From Micromussa lordhowensis (lineage: Eukaryota; Cnidaria; Anthozoa; Scleractinia; Lobophylliidae), in assembly GCA_964020085.1 (NCBI GenBank), contig OZ026597.1:14773015-14837014 (forward strand): a DNA stretch of 64,000 bases. Reading direction: 5' to 3'. Below the pieces are notes generated by a model, which saw only the letters and a program-made list of their open reading frames with translations, was not told the DNA's origin and did no database searches. A program made the translations under genes and the position numbers. Every line of letters begins with the position of its first letter. Position 1 is the first letter of the stretch. Shown piece by piece: positions 1-11,814 of the stretch.

Positions 1-1
1 T

Positions 2-1262
2 ATCCTCCAGTCAGACTTTGCGAGCCAAAACGCCACCCCTTGTGAAAACGAGACCTGTCAGGTGTGCTCCTTCATCACTCGAACCAGGGACTCTGTTGTC
101 CGAGCCGTGTCTGTTCAAGATATTCTCCAGGGCAATGTCTGCCTTCCCTTCACCAGCCAGTCCGCCTGGTTGGCTATTCAGTCTGAATGCCCGGATCTTT
201 GCAGCGCACACAGACACCTTCTCCAGGGCACGAAGCCTTCCAAAAAACTACAACTAACATCAAGGATGTCAAAAGTTGCATCAATTGCAAATGATGGCTT
301 CCTCGTTGTGCAGCGTCATGATCCCTTGTCACTGTCCAGAGAGTGTGTTATAGTCCCACGTCAGGCTTTGGATGGCCTTTTGATGGCTCTGCACATCCAG
401 CTCAGTCACCCATCCTGTCACCAGTTAAAGGTAGTTGTCAAATGCTGGCTTTAAGGCTCTTGTCAACAACCCCTCTTAAAGCACCACAGAACTATACTTG
501 AGCTTGGCCAGGCAAAGAATCCCAACAAGAACCCCATAGCAGAGAGAGTGGTTCAGGAGTTAGAAACAGAACTACTACGTCAGGAGCCTCTTGGCGGTGC
601 TGTCTCTCCCCTCACTCTTGCCATAGCCACCTCTGCCTCGAACTCGCGTATTCATTCATATGGCCTACCCTCACAAGAAATGTGGACCCAGAGGGATCTG
701 ACGCTCATCTTATTGCCCTCCAGCATGAACAGCATCTCTCCAATCACCTCCACAGTGAGTGCTCCAAAGCTCCTGTGCAGCCAAGCTATCCCACTCCCCT
801 GATTGGTGTTGGTGACCTAGTGTACCTTCATTCCGATCTGAACAAGTCTCAAGCCTGTGACCGCTACCTTGTTGTAGCCATAGAACCACCATTTTGCGAC
901 ATCAAAAAGTTCATTGGATCCCAGTTATGCAGCTCATCATACCATGTCAAGCTATCTGAGTGCTTCAAGGTCCTGTCTGACTTGGCTGACCACTTCTGTG
1001 CTTCCGCCACATGTCACAGAAATGACTCAGATGATGAATACAATCCTGATACCACATCTCCCCCTCCACCCTATGATGCCATCTCTGCTTCAGTGCATCA
1101 GCAATAAGACAACCCTCAATGTGTGACACCAACAACCCTTGCCTTTCCTGCTGCCCCTATCGTGGATGAGACAGCTACCCAGCTGTCATGCCCTAAAGAC
1201 ATCCCATTTGAGAAGGCAGTCACTTCAGCAGACCCTCCCCCTATGGCCTAAGGAGATCATCA
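2..1262 (+). mobile_element. Decayed LTR-retrotransposon integrase fragment
   Basis: Open reading from base 2 to 454 gives a Cys-rich tail followed by an integrase-type zinc-binding segment (motif LHIQLSHPSCHQL near 390-430), as found between RNase H and integrase in metazoan LTR retrotransposon pol proteins. The reading frame then jumps. From about 470 it continues as the distal integrase region (NPNKNPIAERVVQELETELL), and after a further frameshift near 690 as the integrase C-terminal domain (VGDLVYLHSDLNKS, then YLVV), ending about 1105-1262. The central catalytic core that should separate these parts is missing, so this is a deleted, frameshifted relic. The lineage (Ty3/gypsy versus BEL/Pao) cannot be settled here. 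No LTR boundary is certain, although 1300-1640 may include 3' element sequence. The 5' part lies outside the window. Confidence 0.75.
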
Positions 1263-1673
1263 CGCATTTAAGACCCTCCTTCCCTGTTTTGTAGACTATG
1301 ACAATGAATTCTGACTTTCCTTTACACATAACTTAGTTAGTTTCAAGTACATTTCACTATGTTCTTAGTTCCTGTTGTCTGGCATGCTATGTTTATTTGT
1401 TTGTAGGCTGCTTAAGGTCACAGTTACAAACGAAGAAATACAAAGTCACGCCAGTACCAGTCAGTGGTACTAGAGTTAAGCATGCTCTTACAATGTTGTT
1501 GTAGCATGGCACCTGATTCATTGCCTTGTTATTCGGCTCTTAGAAGTTTCACTGCTGTTTGATTAAAGCCTTACACGAACCAGTCGTGCGTTGTCTTATG
1601 TACATGTACTGCCATATTCTAAATTTGAAATAAGCGCCCCGGGCACTAATTCAAGGATTTACAGTAGTTGATG

Positions 1674-2200
1674 TCAGATGTTGTCAGTTTCAATCCATCT
1701 GTTACTGCTCAAGTTTGGGTTGGTTCTGTTTGGTTTGTTGAGATCCAGAATGAGTTATGGAGGGTCAGGTAGTTCTTGGCATCAGATCTTGTCAGGTTCA
1801 ATCCACCTATGTACATGTACATGTCCACGTATTGTCAGTCTGTCAAATCTACGCCAGTTCTGTTTAAAGTTCAAGTTTGTCAGTTGGTTTGATGAGGTCA
1901 TGAATAAGTCACTGAGAGGTGCAGGTAGTTACTGGCATCATGATTTTGTCAATTTCAATCCATCTATGTACATGTGCAATTATTGTTAGTCAGCCAAATT
2001 TGTTCTGGCTCTGGTTGTTGGTTGGTTGTTGAGATCAAGAATAAGTCGTTGGTAAGGTGCTAGTAGTTCCTGGTGACGGTTGTTGTCAATCTCAATTTAA
2101 CTGTAAACGTACATGTACAGGTATTCTTAAGAGGCTGGATCTGCATTGGCTCTGTTTGATGATAAAGTTTGTTGGTTTGTTGACATCATCCCTCCATACC
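1674..2200. repeat. Degenerate ~150-bp tandem repeat, about four units
   Basis: The motif TTGTCAnnTTCAATCCA-C/T-CT recurs near 1680, 1788 and 1945, with a more diverged copy near 2084. Each copy is accompanied by a GGTTTGTTGAGATC-like block near 1733, 1890, 2027 and 2178 and usually by ACATGTACATG. Spacing is roughly 130-160 bp with indels. No coding content is recognised. Confidence 0.6.
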
Positions 2201-2229
2201 AATGCAAGCAGTCCACCAAACATTTTTAA

Positions 2230-4190
2230 TTACAAGAACCTAGTCAAAGGCCAGGAAAGCTAAAATAAAGTAAAGCAGCAAACCTGAACAGGGGTTGTGG
2301 AACAACAGCTGGGTGAAAAACCTCCCCGTACGTCCACTTGCCCCTAGGAGGAAAACCCCGGGCCAGCTGTACCCCGTGTTCAAAGACCTCCCGGGCTGGG
2401 CCAAATAATACGAAATTAAAAAAGACAAACTATATGAATTTCAATCACATTTGTCACATGCAAGTCTTTTAAACTAATAAATGATCAAATAACTAAAAAT
2501 ATTTCATGTAACAATCTTAACTGAGTATATACTGACCAGTGTATAAAAGGATGTGTAGCATGAATATTTTGCAAAAGTTCATTTGAGGATATGATATCTT
2601 ACAGCCTAGCCTATAAAATTATTTCTGTGGAGAAAATATATAATTAAATGACAGCACTTTTGAAAGAAAAAAGCAAGGAAAAAGGTGTACAGAAAAGCCA
2701 ATTAGTTTAGAAGTGCAGATAATTTGAAATTTACCGGGAATGTGGAATTAGATCAATTTTTACATAACTATTTGGTATGTAATATGGAGCAAAAGTTTGT
2801 TTGGTTACATTTTTAAATTTTACATCTGTCTTTTGGGGATATTTGAAGGGAAATCACAAAACTCACCAAAATGTAAACCTTGCAAACAGTTCATGCCACA
2901 CATGGTATTCAAACATTTAGTTTTAAACTTTTTTTATATAAATTTTGCGTTTTGCTATTTATGTCGATACCACAAACCATGTTATCTTGTCTTGGTGGTT
3001 CATCTTAAAGCGTCCTCTTTCATGTCTAGCCAGCTGTCTTTTTCCTTGTCTCTCCAAGTCCATGCTGTCTTATGATGCTCTTTGCCTGGTCTAACATCCT
3101 GTGATGAAACAACCATGATGATAGGTTACATGTACAACAAATATTTCTGGTTAAGTCAACAATGGCCGTAAGGTGGGGTTTTTGTGTTTTTGTGCTGATA
3201 CATGTATATGATTGTATATTGGTCCAGAAAAAGGAAAACAATACATTTTTCATCAAGCACAATCAATTGCCAGCTGCATGGTTAATATTGAAATATTCTT
3301 AATTTTCAATTATAATCTATGATAGACATGTCACGATACGAGCCACTGCCCATTTTTTTCATGTTCTTACTGCTTGGTGACGTTTATATGATTGTTGTTA
3401 CCAACAATTCTTGTTTGGGATCAGGCTTATTAAATTTACTTTGTTTTCAGCCATGTGTAGGAGAGGAAATGAAAAGTAATAAAATGTTTCTTACATGTAT
3501 GTACAGACAAGCCAGCATGTCCAGGATATTGATCTGTGCTGGCCAGCAGTTCAGAGCGGAAAAATGTAATAAGCACACGCAAGTATTGACTGCGCGCCAG
3601 GCTCTAGGTTTGAAAAAAATTGGCGGGAATTTTGCCAATCGTGTAAACAAAAAAAGTTTTATACGCTTTAACAATTTTCCCGGTAAGCAGCAACATTTTC
3701 ACATCATTAATGGAAAGCCCCATATTGTTTTCATGGGGAATCAATTTTTTTCGGCAAAATTAACCTAAAGAAGGTTTTCGAACCCTTTATTTCCCCACAG
3801 TATACAAGAAATTTTGGTGCGAAGACACATTTTTTCCACACGCTCTTTACATATTGTACACACCACTGAATATATAAGCAAGAGAGCCTCTCAGCAGGAT
3901 GGGGGAGTTTCTTTACCTGAACTGTTTTCTTGCCCATTTAGACCTTTCCCCACCCTCACTAACTGCCCCTGGGTCTCCGAGGATGGAGCCTTGTTTTCTT
4001 AACAGTGAAATGCAGAAAAAAATTAATGCTTGCCCAAGTGTTCTCTGTTTTCACCGGTCATGTGATCAAAACTAAAAATTGTAACCATTCAATAAAAATA
4101 AAGTCAAGAATCTGGTATATGATGGATGGTTGATATGTCAATAACCTTGCAAGGAATTAGGTCTCTGCTGTTTTTCATGCGCATGTTATT
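2230..4190. other. Intergenic, AT-rich, no recognised gene
   Basis: Only short unsupported reading frames occur here. A GC-richer patch at 2270-2400 looks like part of a dispersed repeat, but I could not assign it. Nothing else is recognised. Confidence 0.5.
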
Positions 4191-4194
4191 CAAA

Positions 4195-4660
4195 GAAGTG
4201 TTTCACCCAAATTTATAGGACTTTGTATGGAGATATCATGTTGGTGCCCCTCAGAGGGGTACAAGCATGGCGGCCAAAGAGTAACGGAAACATCTGTCAT
4301 TGATTTTTGCAATTGAAATGGAAAATTAGTATTAGAGTTCTGAAACATTGAAATATTAAATACTTCGTCTAGTGCAAGAACTGTTTGTGCGATCAGTTAG
4401 CAAAAGCTAAGCAATAACTCATCTTTTGACCTATGCAACAGCCTTCTCGGGCCGCCATTTTAATGTCACACAATGCAAAAGCTTGGAAATTCAAATGTGC
4501 TCTATTACAATACGAAGAACCCTGTCAAGCTAAAACATAGTAAAATGTCAAGTTCCTAAAGGGTCTTTTAGCTGATGAAACTAAAACTTCAGAAGGAAAG
4601 GTATTTTTTCATTTTGGAATATGACTACGTCACATGAAAACCAAGAATAAATAAATCAAC
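4195..4660 (+). repeat. Dispersed repeat, copy A
   Basis: This stretch matches 19430-19860 in order and orientation. Both begin with a CAAATTTATAG-containing block, have a 'gtatggagat/gtatggaaac' block and a GGGGTAC/GGGACAC segment followed by a GGCGGCC/GGTGGCC motif. Both end with TCACATGAAAACCAAGAAT. The tail is also seen at 21765-21790. It is an unclassified interspersed repeat. Confidence 0.5.
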
Positions 4661-5330
4661 TGAGCGGCATTCTCGTGTACCTTATTAGCAGTCCACTATT
4701 CTTTCCACCATTGCAGGCCCATTAATTGAAGCTTGCATTATTACCTGAGCCTGCAAGTAGGGCTAGGGATGCGCAGAAAGCTGCGCAGTACGTTTTTCCG
4801 CTCTGAAGGTCAGCAGTGCTTATGGAGACCCCTACTTGTACATCTATTTCAAATGTCAGTAGTAAGACATTCCAAAGCAAGGTGAGCCTGGTAGAGATTC
4901 TCCCAGGCACAAATTGCTTTGCATGAGATTTGATCAGGAAGGTCTGACAAACAGGGTTACAAGTATATTTACCTGGTTGCTAAAGGACTGTCCACTGCCA
5001 TTTCAAGCTAATGTGCACTGACTGCCTATTAGGTTTTTCCACTATCTGTAGATACTTCATCCATGTGCTTGTCCATCCAGATTGGTTCACTGTTTGTCCA
5101 AAGATTCGTTCTGTCCATCTAATGTTGATAATGTACATCTAAGCTGTAATGAAATACATAAAGAAAGGGTCTTATCGGTGGTTAAATTCTCAGCACCTCA
5201 GACCAATGGTTATAATTGTTAGAAAAAGCAATCACAGTGCAGTAATTCAATACCCATGGCCAGAAATTACAAAATGTATGTTCACAAATGATGAACTGAT
5301 ACTTGTTATATTAGTGAATGTATTTAACAA
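4661..5330. other. Intergenic, nothing recognised
   Basis: No coding region, RNA gene or clear repeat structure was found in this stretch. Confidence 0.4.
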
Positions 5331-5523
5331 CAGTCAACTCTCTCGTAAGTGGGAACCCTAGGGAACTGGAAAAGGTGTCTGTTAGTAGAGCTGTCTGCTT
5401 ACAAGAATTATTCCGACAACACAAAGTTTGACTGGGAGGTAAAAATGGGATTTCAAAACAGTGTCCATAAGTACATGTAGAGCTGTTCGCTTGCAAGAGT
5501 GTCTGTTAGCTGAGAGTTGACTG
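5331..5523. mobile_element. MITE, CAGTCAACTCTC family (pogo/Tc1-like)
   Basis: A 193-bp element is bounded by inverted ends CAGTCAACTCTC and GAGAGTTGACTG, followed by TA on the right. Internal blocks near both ends (GTGTCTGTTAG) are typical of the same family. Related copies lie at 19934 and 41707. It is non-autonomous with no coding capacity. Confidence 0.75.
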
Positions 5524-6080
5524 TAACAAACTTTAAGACACAAGAACTTTCCAGTAAGAAAGTGAACATAATAACCATAATTAAACAACTTTAAAAATGT
5601 TCTGCTAGTATATGAACAACAAGGACCTGACATATCACAGACTAATGTTTTAGTCTTTCCAGTCATTCTTTGAATGTAATCACTATCTGTCTGGCTTGTT
5701 TCTCTGAACAAAGATCCCTGAGCCACCTTTTTTACCTGCCAGTGTCTACCAGGAAAGCTGATAAATTGGAATATACTTGCAAGCAAATGTTATGTACCTT
5801 GTTAGCAAAGGTTGGCATATCTTAGACGGTCCCCTGTGGCATTTCTTCAGTCTGCATTGTGTCCTTTCTCCCTTATTCTTCACCTCATGTCTTGATTATT
5901 CACATCTATCCAGTCCCTCCTAGGTTGACAAAAAAGTGTACAGTGTGTACTTATACTTAAATTTAACATCCGAGGCAAGTTATTACTGTTAAAATAATTA
6001 TTAACTTTCCCTCTGTCATGGACACATGATTTCACACCAAATTTTCTGCTAAATTTATCATTACATACCCTAATCCTTAG
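5524..6080. other. Intergenic, nothing recognised
   Basis: There is no supported gene. A proline-rich minus-strand reading frame that overlaps the right part is only the shadow of the adjacent GGA repeat. Confidence 0.4.
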
Positions 6081-6373
6081 GAGGAGGAGGAGGAGGAGGA
6101 GGAGGAGAAGGAGGAGGGAAAAATATAGAATTGTGGAGGGGGAAGAGGGAAAACGATAGAATTGAGGAGGAGGAGAAGGAGGGAAAACAATAGAATTAAG
6201 GAGGGGTGGAGGAGGAGGAGGAGGAAGAAAAGGAGGAAAAACAGGAGGAAGTGGAGGAGGCAGAGGAGGAGGAAAACAATAGAATTGAGGAGGAGAAGGA
6301 GATCGAAAAGGAGGAGGGGGAGGAGGAGGAGGAGGAGGAGGAGGAGGAGGAGGAGGAGGGAAAACAATAGAAT
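6081..6373. repeat. GGA/GAG purine microsatellite with AATAGAATTG spacers
   Basis: Runs of (GGA)n alternate with a conserved spacer GGGAAAACAATAGAATTG or a variant, seen about five times (near 6120, 6149, 6182, 6270 and 6359). The same compound unit, in the same orientation, recurs at 14540-14712 on the other side of the helicase/recombinase gene pair. Confidence 0.85.
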
Positions 6374-6639
6374 CGTTTCCCAAATCTCCCCGTTCCTTTT
6401 GCTATGTTGTGTTCAATCGGTTCAAGTCTTAGATTTTATATCACGACATTATCGATTCCTGGCGTAAAGGCATTTACAAGTTGAGCTTCAATTTCCCAAT
6501 CGATATAATTGGAAAAACGTCAACGTTGTTGGATTTTGAAACAAAGTTGAAGGATTTAAAGTAAACAGTCTAAACTGTTCTCTTAGAAGAAGGCACTTGA
6601 CTGAGACCTAGAAGGAAACGACCAAGTTAAATCTATTAA

Positions 6640-7110
6640 TGTTTCAAAATCCGTGAAATCCGTCTTTTCCGCCGTGTTTAGTAAAAAGGTTAACATAACT
6701 GCCTACCAGCACTGGAAGTTTCTACTGAAGCTTTTTCCTATTAATGGCGGAAAGGACGGATTTTGCGGATTGGTTTTTAATTTGTTTTATTTAATACTTC
6801 TCTTTAAAACTGTAAGTAAAATATTATTATTTATATATTATATATATAAATAATAATATTCTACTTACAGTTTTTAAGAGAAGTAAAATATTATTATTTA
6901 TATATTATTATATATAAAAATAATAATATTCTACTTACGGTTTTAAAGAGAAGTATTAAATAAAACAAATTAAAAACAAATCCGCAAAATCCGTCCTTTC
7001 CGCCGTTAATAGGAAAAAGCTCCAGCAGAAACTTCCAGTACTGGGAGGCAGTTGGGATGAAACTTTCTTTTGATCACAGCGGAAAGATTGGATTTCACGG
7101 ATTTTGCGAA
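6640..7110. mobile_element. Foldback (long inverted repeat) element, ~0.47 kb
   Basis: The left arm starts with AAAATCCGTGAAATCCGTC. It is mirrored by the right arm ending GGATTTCACGGATTTT. Further in, GGCGGAAAGGACGGATTTTG (6744) mirrors CAAAATCCGTCCTTTCCGCC (6985). The arms are about 200 bp each and imperfect outside the core. The centre holds two AT-rich copies of an AAAATATTATTATTTATATA unit. No reading frame is supported and no clear target-site duplication is seen. Confidence 0.8.
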
Positions 7111-8350
7111 CATGCTCAGATTAATTTTTATATCTCCCTGTAAAATGTAAGCATAACATTTTGCTCCTTTACTGATTGGCCTTGGAATATACAAGATTTT
7201 ACTTATCTCTGGTTTGTTTATTCTAGTTTCAACTGTTTTGATTGAATCACATCCTACATTTGCAGTGACTTGAAAGACGTTACACCTTTCTTAAAAAAAT
7301 CACTGACATTTTTACGTCACTTATCTACCTTCCCCAATATCAAGCTGAGAACCGTCTCAGTTTATTTATTCTCGTTCGTTTCTTTAACACGAGTCTTGAT
7401 AATAGTGAAATACACGATGAAAACACGCCGCTGTATATGATATTTTCTCAACTCTTTTCGCTTGCCCCATTAGTTCTGGTTGATGTTGTTGTTAGTCCCT
7501 ACTGGGACCATGTGTAGTCAGTATTTCCTAAATTCCTCTCCAACGAATTTACCGTCATTGTGGCTTGTTGTTAATCGAGTTTATTATTTGGAGTAAAACA
7601 CCTGTTGATTGCTGACCAGCGCAAATATTAATGCACGAGTCATGAGCCTAAATTCGGGAAAGTAATGAATGAGAAAATTCGTCTACAAAAGTAACTGTAA
7701 ATAGTCTAAAAACTGATTGCGTATCACAATTGGCTGACTCAAAATCTCACTGTTGCTTCGTTACCTACTTTATTGTTTCCTGTGAAAGAGCTGTTGATAG
7801 CTGACCGGTGCGACAAAAAATGGCATTGACATGAAGATTACGTCGCGAGAAAAGTCGTGTAGAAAACTCACAGGAGAGCACCAGCGAACTGAAAACGTGT
7901 CACAATTGGCCATTTAAAGCAAATAATTACGTCTTCTGTTGATTGCATTTTGTGTGGTATAATTATTCCCGAGAACTTCACAAGTCTTCTCTCTATAAAA
8001 GCAAAACACGTTTCAGGGCTTACATTGTCGTCCAGGATGCAGAGGGCTCGTTATCCATGCCGTCAACTAAACAGCAGGACGATAAAAAGCGCTGCGTTGT
8101 GTTACTTGAGCCCGGTAGTTTTGGGAAAATGTAGTATTATCAGTGCAAAGTGTGCTTGCAAGGTTCAGGAAGAGGGTTTTGAAAGTGCGTGGAATGGCGT
8201 GTGTCGAACTAGAGATGCCTGTGATAAAGCTCTGAAAGGTTTGTTTATGTGTGTGCTCTTTTTAAATTTCGAGCTTTTCTGTCGTTGTTTGGGTGGAATA
8301 AATTGATGCAGATTCAGTGAATAATAGCTTGTTTCGTCTATTTTGCGGGC
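7111..8350 (+). other. Upstream region of helicase-like gene; possible 5' exon unresolved
   Basis: No gene is confirmed here. From 8037 a short Cys-rich frame (start MQRARYPCRQL) runs to an AAAG|GTTTGT donor at 8238/8239, but its phase does not fit the acceptor at 8376. A second frame (start MPSTKQQDDKK at 8057) fits the acceptor only with a weak donor at 8130/8131. So an extra 5' coding exon is possible but not shown. Confidence 0.3.
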
Positions 8351-11300
8351 ATGAAGAATGTCGCATTCTTTTTCAGCTCCATTAGCACCAAAAGTCTAAA
8401 GAAGGAACAAAGCAGGAAAAAAGCGCATGCCGAAGAAGAGAGGAGCGACGATGCAGACGATTTTCCGGATTTGAGTCAACACGGCAATTCAACAAGCCAA
8501 GAATGGGTTGCAAGTCATGCCCCAATCATTAATCAGAAGCTGTGTCCATGTGTGAGTTACTGGATCGCTCTGACCACGCCAAATGGAGCACCGTGTAGTC
8601 CTCTTGTTATCCATCGGGCCCTCCTGGAGTGCAACGTGGATGTCTTCGCAAATCAGGTAACAACTTTATTCAAATCGTAAATTTGACATAAGTGACACTA
8701 ATCAGTGATAAAGTGTAATAGCTCTTTTCCTACCTTATTATGAGGCATTAAACACCAAAAAAGCAAATACAGGCTTTACAGTAAACATATAAGTGCCCAA
8801 GATAATTCCAACGGTTAGATTCTACAACTTTTTTTTATGAAATATGAAATAATGTAACTCGAGCGTGGGACCTGGAAAAAGTTACATTATTTCATATTTC
8901 ACATATATTTACTGAGCTGCAATTTCACCATCACTTGTTTATCAACTTTTATTTAGCCTGGAATTTCAAAGTACGCTAACGTTGAATTTCCTCGGTACCT
9001 AAAATTACTGATCACTTGTTCACCAGCCGAATGCTGGTTATTATGAAAGAACCGGAATCAACTTGTTAAATATTTCTCGATCTTAGGTCCCCTGCCACGA
9101 GGCTAAAGAGACCGGAGCGATGAAAGAGCTTTTTAAAGTCCTTAAAGACCACAAGAACCCGTTTATGGAGGAGCTAGTGAGTTCGTCTTACCAGTATTGC
9201 TTTCGTGATGAATTTGAAAGTTTCGTGGGGGACGCCGATTCAGTGGATCTCGACGAATGCGGCACGGAGAACGTAGTCCGAATCTGTCTTGTCAACCCCT
9301 CGTTTTATTCCAGTCTTTCGTGGGCTTTGAGGAAACTTCAACATGCAAAACTGGTCATCGACCAGTTTGGCTTCCAATTAGACGGCTCGGATGTTCCAAG
9401 AGAGAATGAAATCGTCGACGAACAGGCAAGATTGTCCGATAAACTAACAGTGCTTGTTAATGACATTGGCATCGCCATGAAAAGGCTGGGCTACGCTTTG
9501 TACGGTGGAAAAGTGTACAAGAAATGCGACAAGGCAAAGTACACCTATTCCTATAAGTGCGAGGTGGAGGCGTTCATTAATAGTTTGGCGGCGAACGAGT
9601 CTTTCAAGGCGCGACTCCTAAAGGACATGAAGAAAGTCATCGATATCCTAGCCAACCCGCACTGCGAGGTCATTCGACCACTTTGTGTAGATTATAATTT
9701 GATTGAGGTGAACGACGGTAAGTGCTGGTCAGTCAGGGAGCGTCGTTTCCTGGAGAATGCGATCGCGGACAAGGACATTGGTCATGTTACACCACGTGCG
9801 TTTAGCTCGGTCGATCCAACAAGAGAGCCAGAACCGAAGTATTTCAAAGACATTTTGGAAAACAGTCTCGCAGAAGCTGAAATTGAGGAATTTTGCGAAG
9901 ATTTCTTGAGGCTCTTGAATTACAATCAAAAGAAACACAAAGACAAAGTTCCTTGCCTTATTGGTGCCGCTAATAGTGGAAAGACGAGTTTATTTCAACC
10001 TATTCTAGGCATGGTACATCATGGCAACATAGCAACTATCACTAAACAGCGCGTCTTCAATAAGGCCATGATCAATCACTTCACAGAAGTAATATTCGTG
10101 GACGAAGCGAGTCCTTCCACACTAGATATAGATGATTGGAAAATCCTAACGCAGGGCGGTTACACAGCCTGTGACATCAAGTATCAAACGGCTAAGTCAT
10201 TTATTAACCGTTGCCCGATGCTTTTAACAGCGCAACAGAAACTTGAATTCGGGCCAGAGGACCAAGCAGCAATGGACCGCAGGCTAAAGAACTACGTCTT
10301 CAAGAGTTTGCCTAACCCAAAAAAGAAAGCAGCAGAGTGGCTCAGAAAGCACTCCATGGATTGTGTTGTGTGGGCCTCGACGAAAGCGCGTCCGAAGACG
10401 GACCAAGAAGAAAGCTCTGGCAGCAGCTTGGGAGAAGAGCAAATCGGTGACGGCGTTCTTAAAGACGAAGAGAAGGACGCTTTACGAACGCTGCTTATGG
10501 CAGAAGTCTGGACTGGCACTGTTGACGAGACAGGCGAGAGAACAGGCACAACAGCCGACGCTGGCAGTGAGAATACAGTCACCTCTGATGACGACCAGTG
10601 TATTCGTAACTTGAGGAGAGCACTTGGGCAATCTTCCACAGGCTCCCTGCGACATAGGCAAATTGCCGGCATCTTGCACACGGGCGTCAGAGAGAAGGAG
10701 GACGAGAATCGGCGTAGACGTGAACTACATAAGGCAAGACGATCTTTCCTGACAGAGAGGGGAGTCACCAGCGAGATTGCCGAACTGTTGCCAGAAGACC
10801 CCGACGCAGCGATGCCAAGTCAAATCCAAAGACAACTGCAGAAACACTGCGACCAACAAGTAGCACACCAAGAGCAAGAACGACGCGAGAAAGCCCGTAG
10901 AGCGTTCGAAGGCACCTGGATAAGAGCTACCGAGGTCGAGCTGAAGAACTGCTGCGACAAATATCAAAGCAGTAGCGATCCCACAGTTCGCGCTAACGCC
11001 AAAGAATGGATGAAGGTCCTGTGCGACAAGCTAAAAAGGCACCACGAGTCCTTTGGCACTTTCAACACTGCCGAGGCTGTCCAAGAACGAATCAAGGTAT
11101 GCACCGGTCTTGAACTGATGAGGGAAGAGCACCAGCACCTGGTCACAAGCGTTGCTGAAAGGCTGCCTGTGTTGCTTAGGCCTGTTCTCAGTTCCGACAA
11201 AGAGGGAGTAAACCAACATGCATATGAGGCGGATGAGGAATGCAGTATTTTCATCACTCAGCAGTGTAATGACGCACAAGAGACGGTAGAGGTAGAGAGC

Positions 11301-11495
11301 ATTTTCATCACTCCCCTTCCGAGCACAAGTGGTGCGTCTACAACTCATTCAAGCTTCGAGGACTGCGCAGTCTCTGATTCACTACTTCGAGCTAGCACTA
11401 CCAACAAGAAGAAGAGGAAAAGGCAATCCAACAGTCAACGAGTACCCAAAAAATCCCAGAACGTTCTAACTAAATACTTTACCAGTCAAAAGTAA
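8351..11495 (+). CDS. Superfamily-3 helicase-like protein with C-terminal PIP box
   Basis: Two exons join in phase: 8351-8656 (donor CAG|GTAACA) and 9087-11495 (acceptor ATCTTAG), giving 904 aa. An acceptor at 8375-8376 suggests an unseen upstream exon may replace the start used here. In the large exon, counted from its first Met at 9120, a P-loop GAANSGKTS lies at residues 282-290 and a Walker B-like EVIFVDEAS at 323-331. A B'-like GGYTACDIKYQTAKSF follows at 346-361, then CPMLLTAQQ as motif C and DRRLKNYVF as a likely arginine-finger segment. This order is that of SF3 helicases, the class used by small DNA virus and element replication proteins; the usual motif C Asn appears to be Gln. The 420-760 region is charged and low in structure. 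The end carries a Lys/Arg-rich NLS (KKKRKRQ) and a PIP box QNVLTKYF at 780-787, which would bind PCNA. The gene is intact and convergent with a recombinase gene 319 bp away. A replication role for a mobile element, or a domesticated derivative, is inferred. Confidence 0.75.
8833..8905. repeat. Short intronic hairpin
   Basis: ATGAAATATGAAATAATGTAAC at 8837 is mirrored by GTTACATTATTTCATATTTC about 20 bp later, inside the intron of the helicase-like gene. It may be a small foldback element or a transcript hairpin. Confidence 0.6.
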
Positions 11496-11814
11496 AAGCA
11501 GTTTTTGTTTTCTCGTAAGATAGGCCGTAATATAGAGTGGTCGTCTCCGGTGGTGTGATACTTCCCCACATTAAGTAAATAGGATTAAGCAATCAGAACG
11601 CTACATGTACCAATAAGAACTAGTTACAAGAATAAGTTTTTGAGTCCAAGAAATTCAAGTTTATCTGACAATTTAATCATCTATAAAACGCATTCCGTAC
11701 ATCAGTGTGTTAACAAGCTAGCTGTTGTTCAAATTTTCATAATTAAATGGTCCAGTTTCCACTGCATTTTAGTTGGTGCGCATTTGTTGTTTCTTTCCAG
11801 TTGAATTGGTATAG
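11496..11814. other. Shared 3' intergenic region of convergent gene pair
   Basis: These 319 bases separate the two convergent stop codons. No exact AATAAA was noted for either gene, and no other feature is recognised. Confidence 0.5.

Noticed and set aside
5880..6383. Minus-strand proline-rich 167-codon frame and matching Arg-rich plus-strand frame
   Set aside because: Both arise from the (GGA)n microsatellite; there is no composition or context of a real gene.
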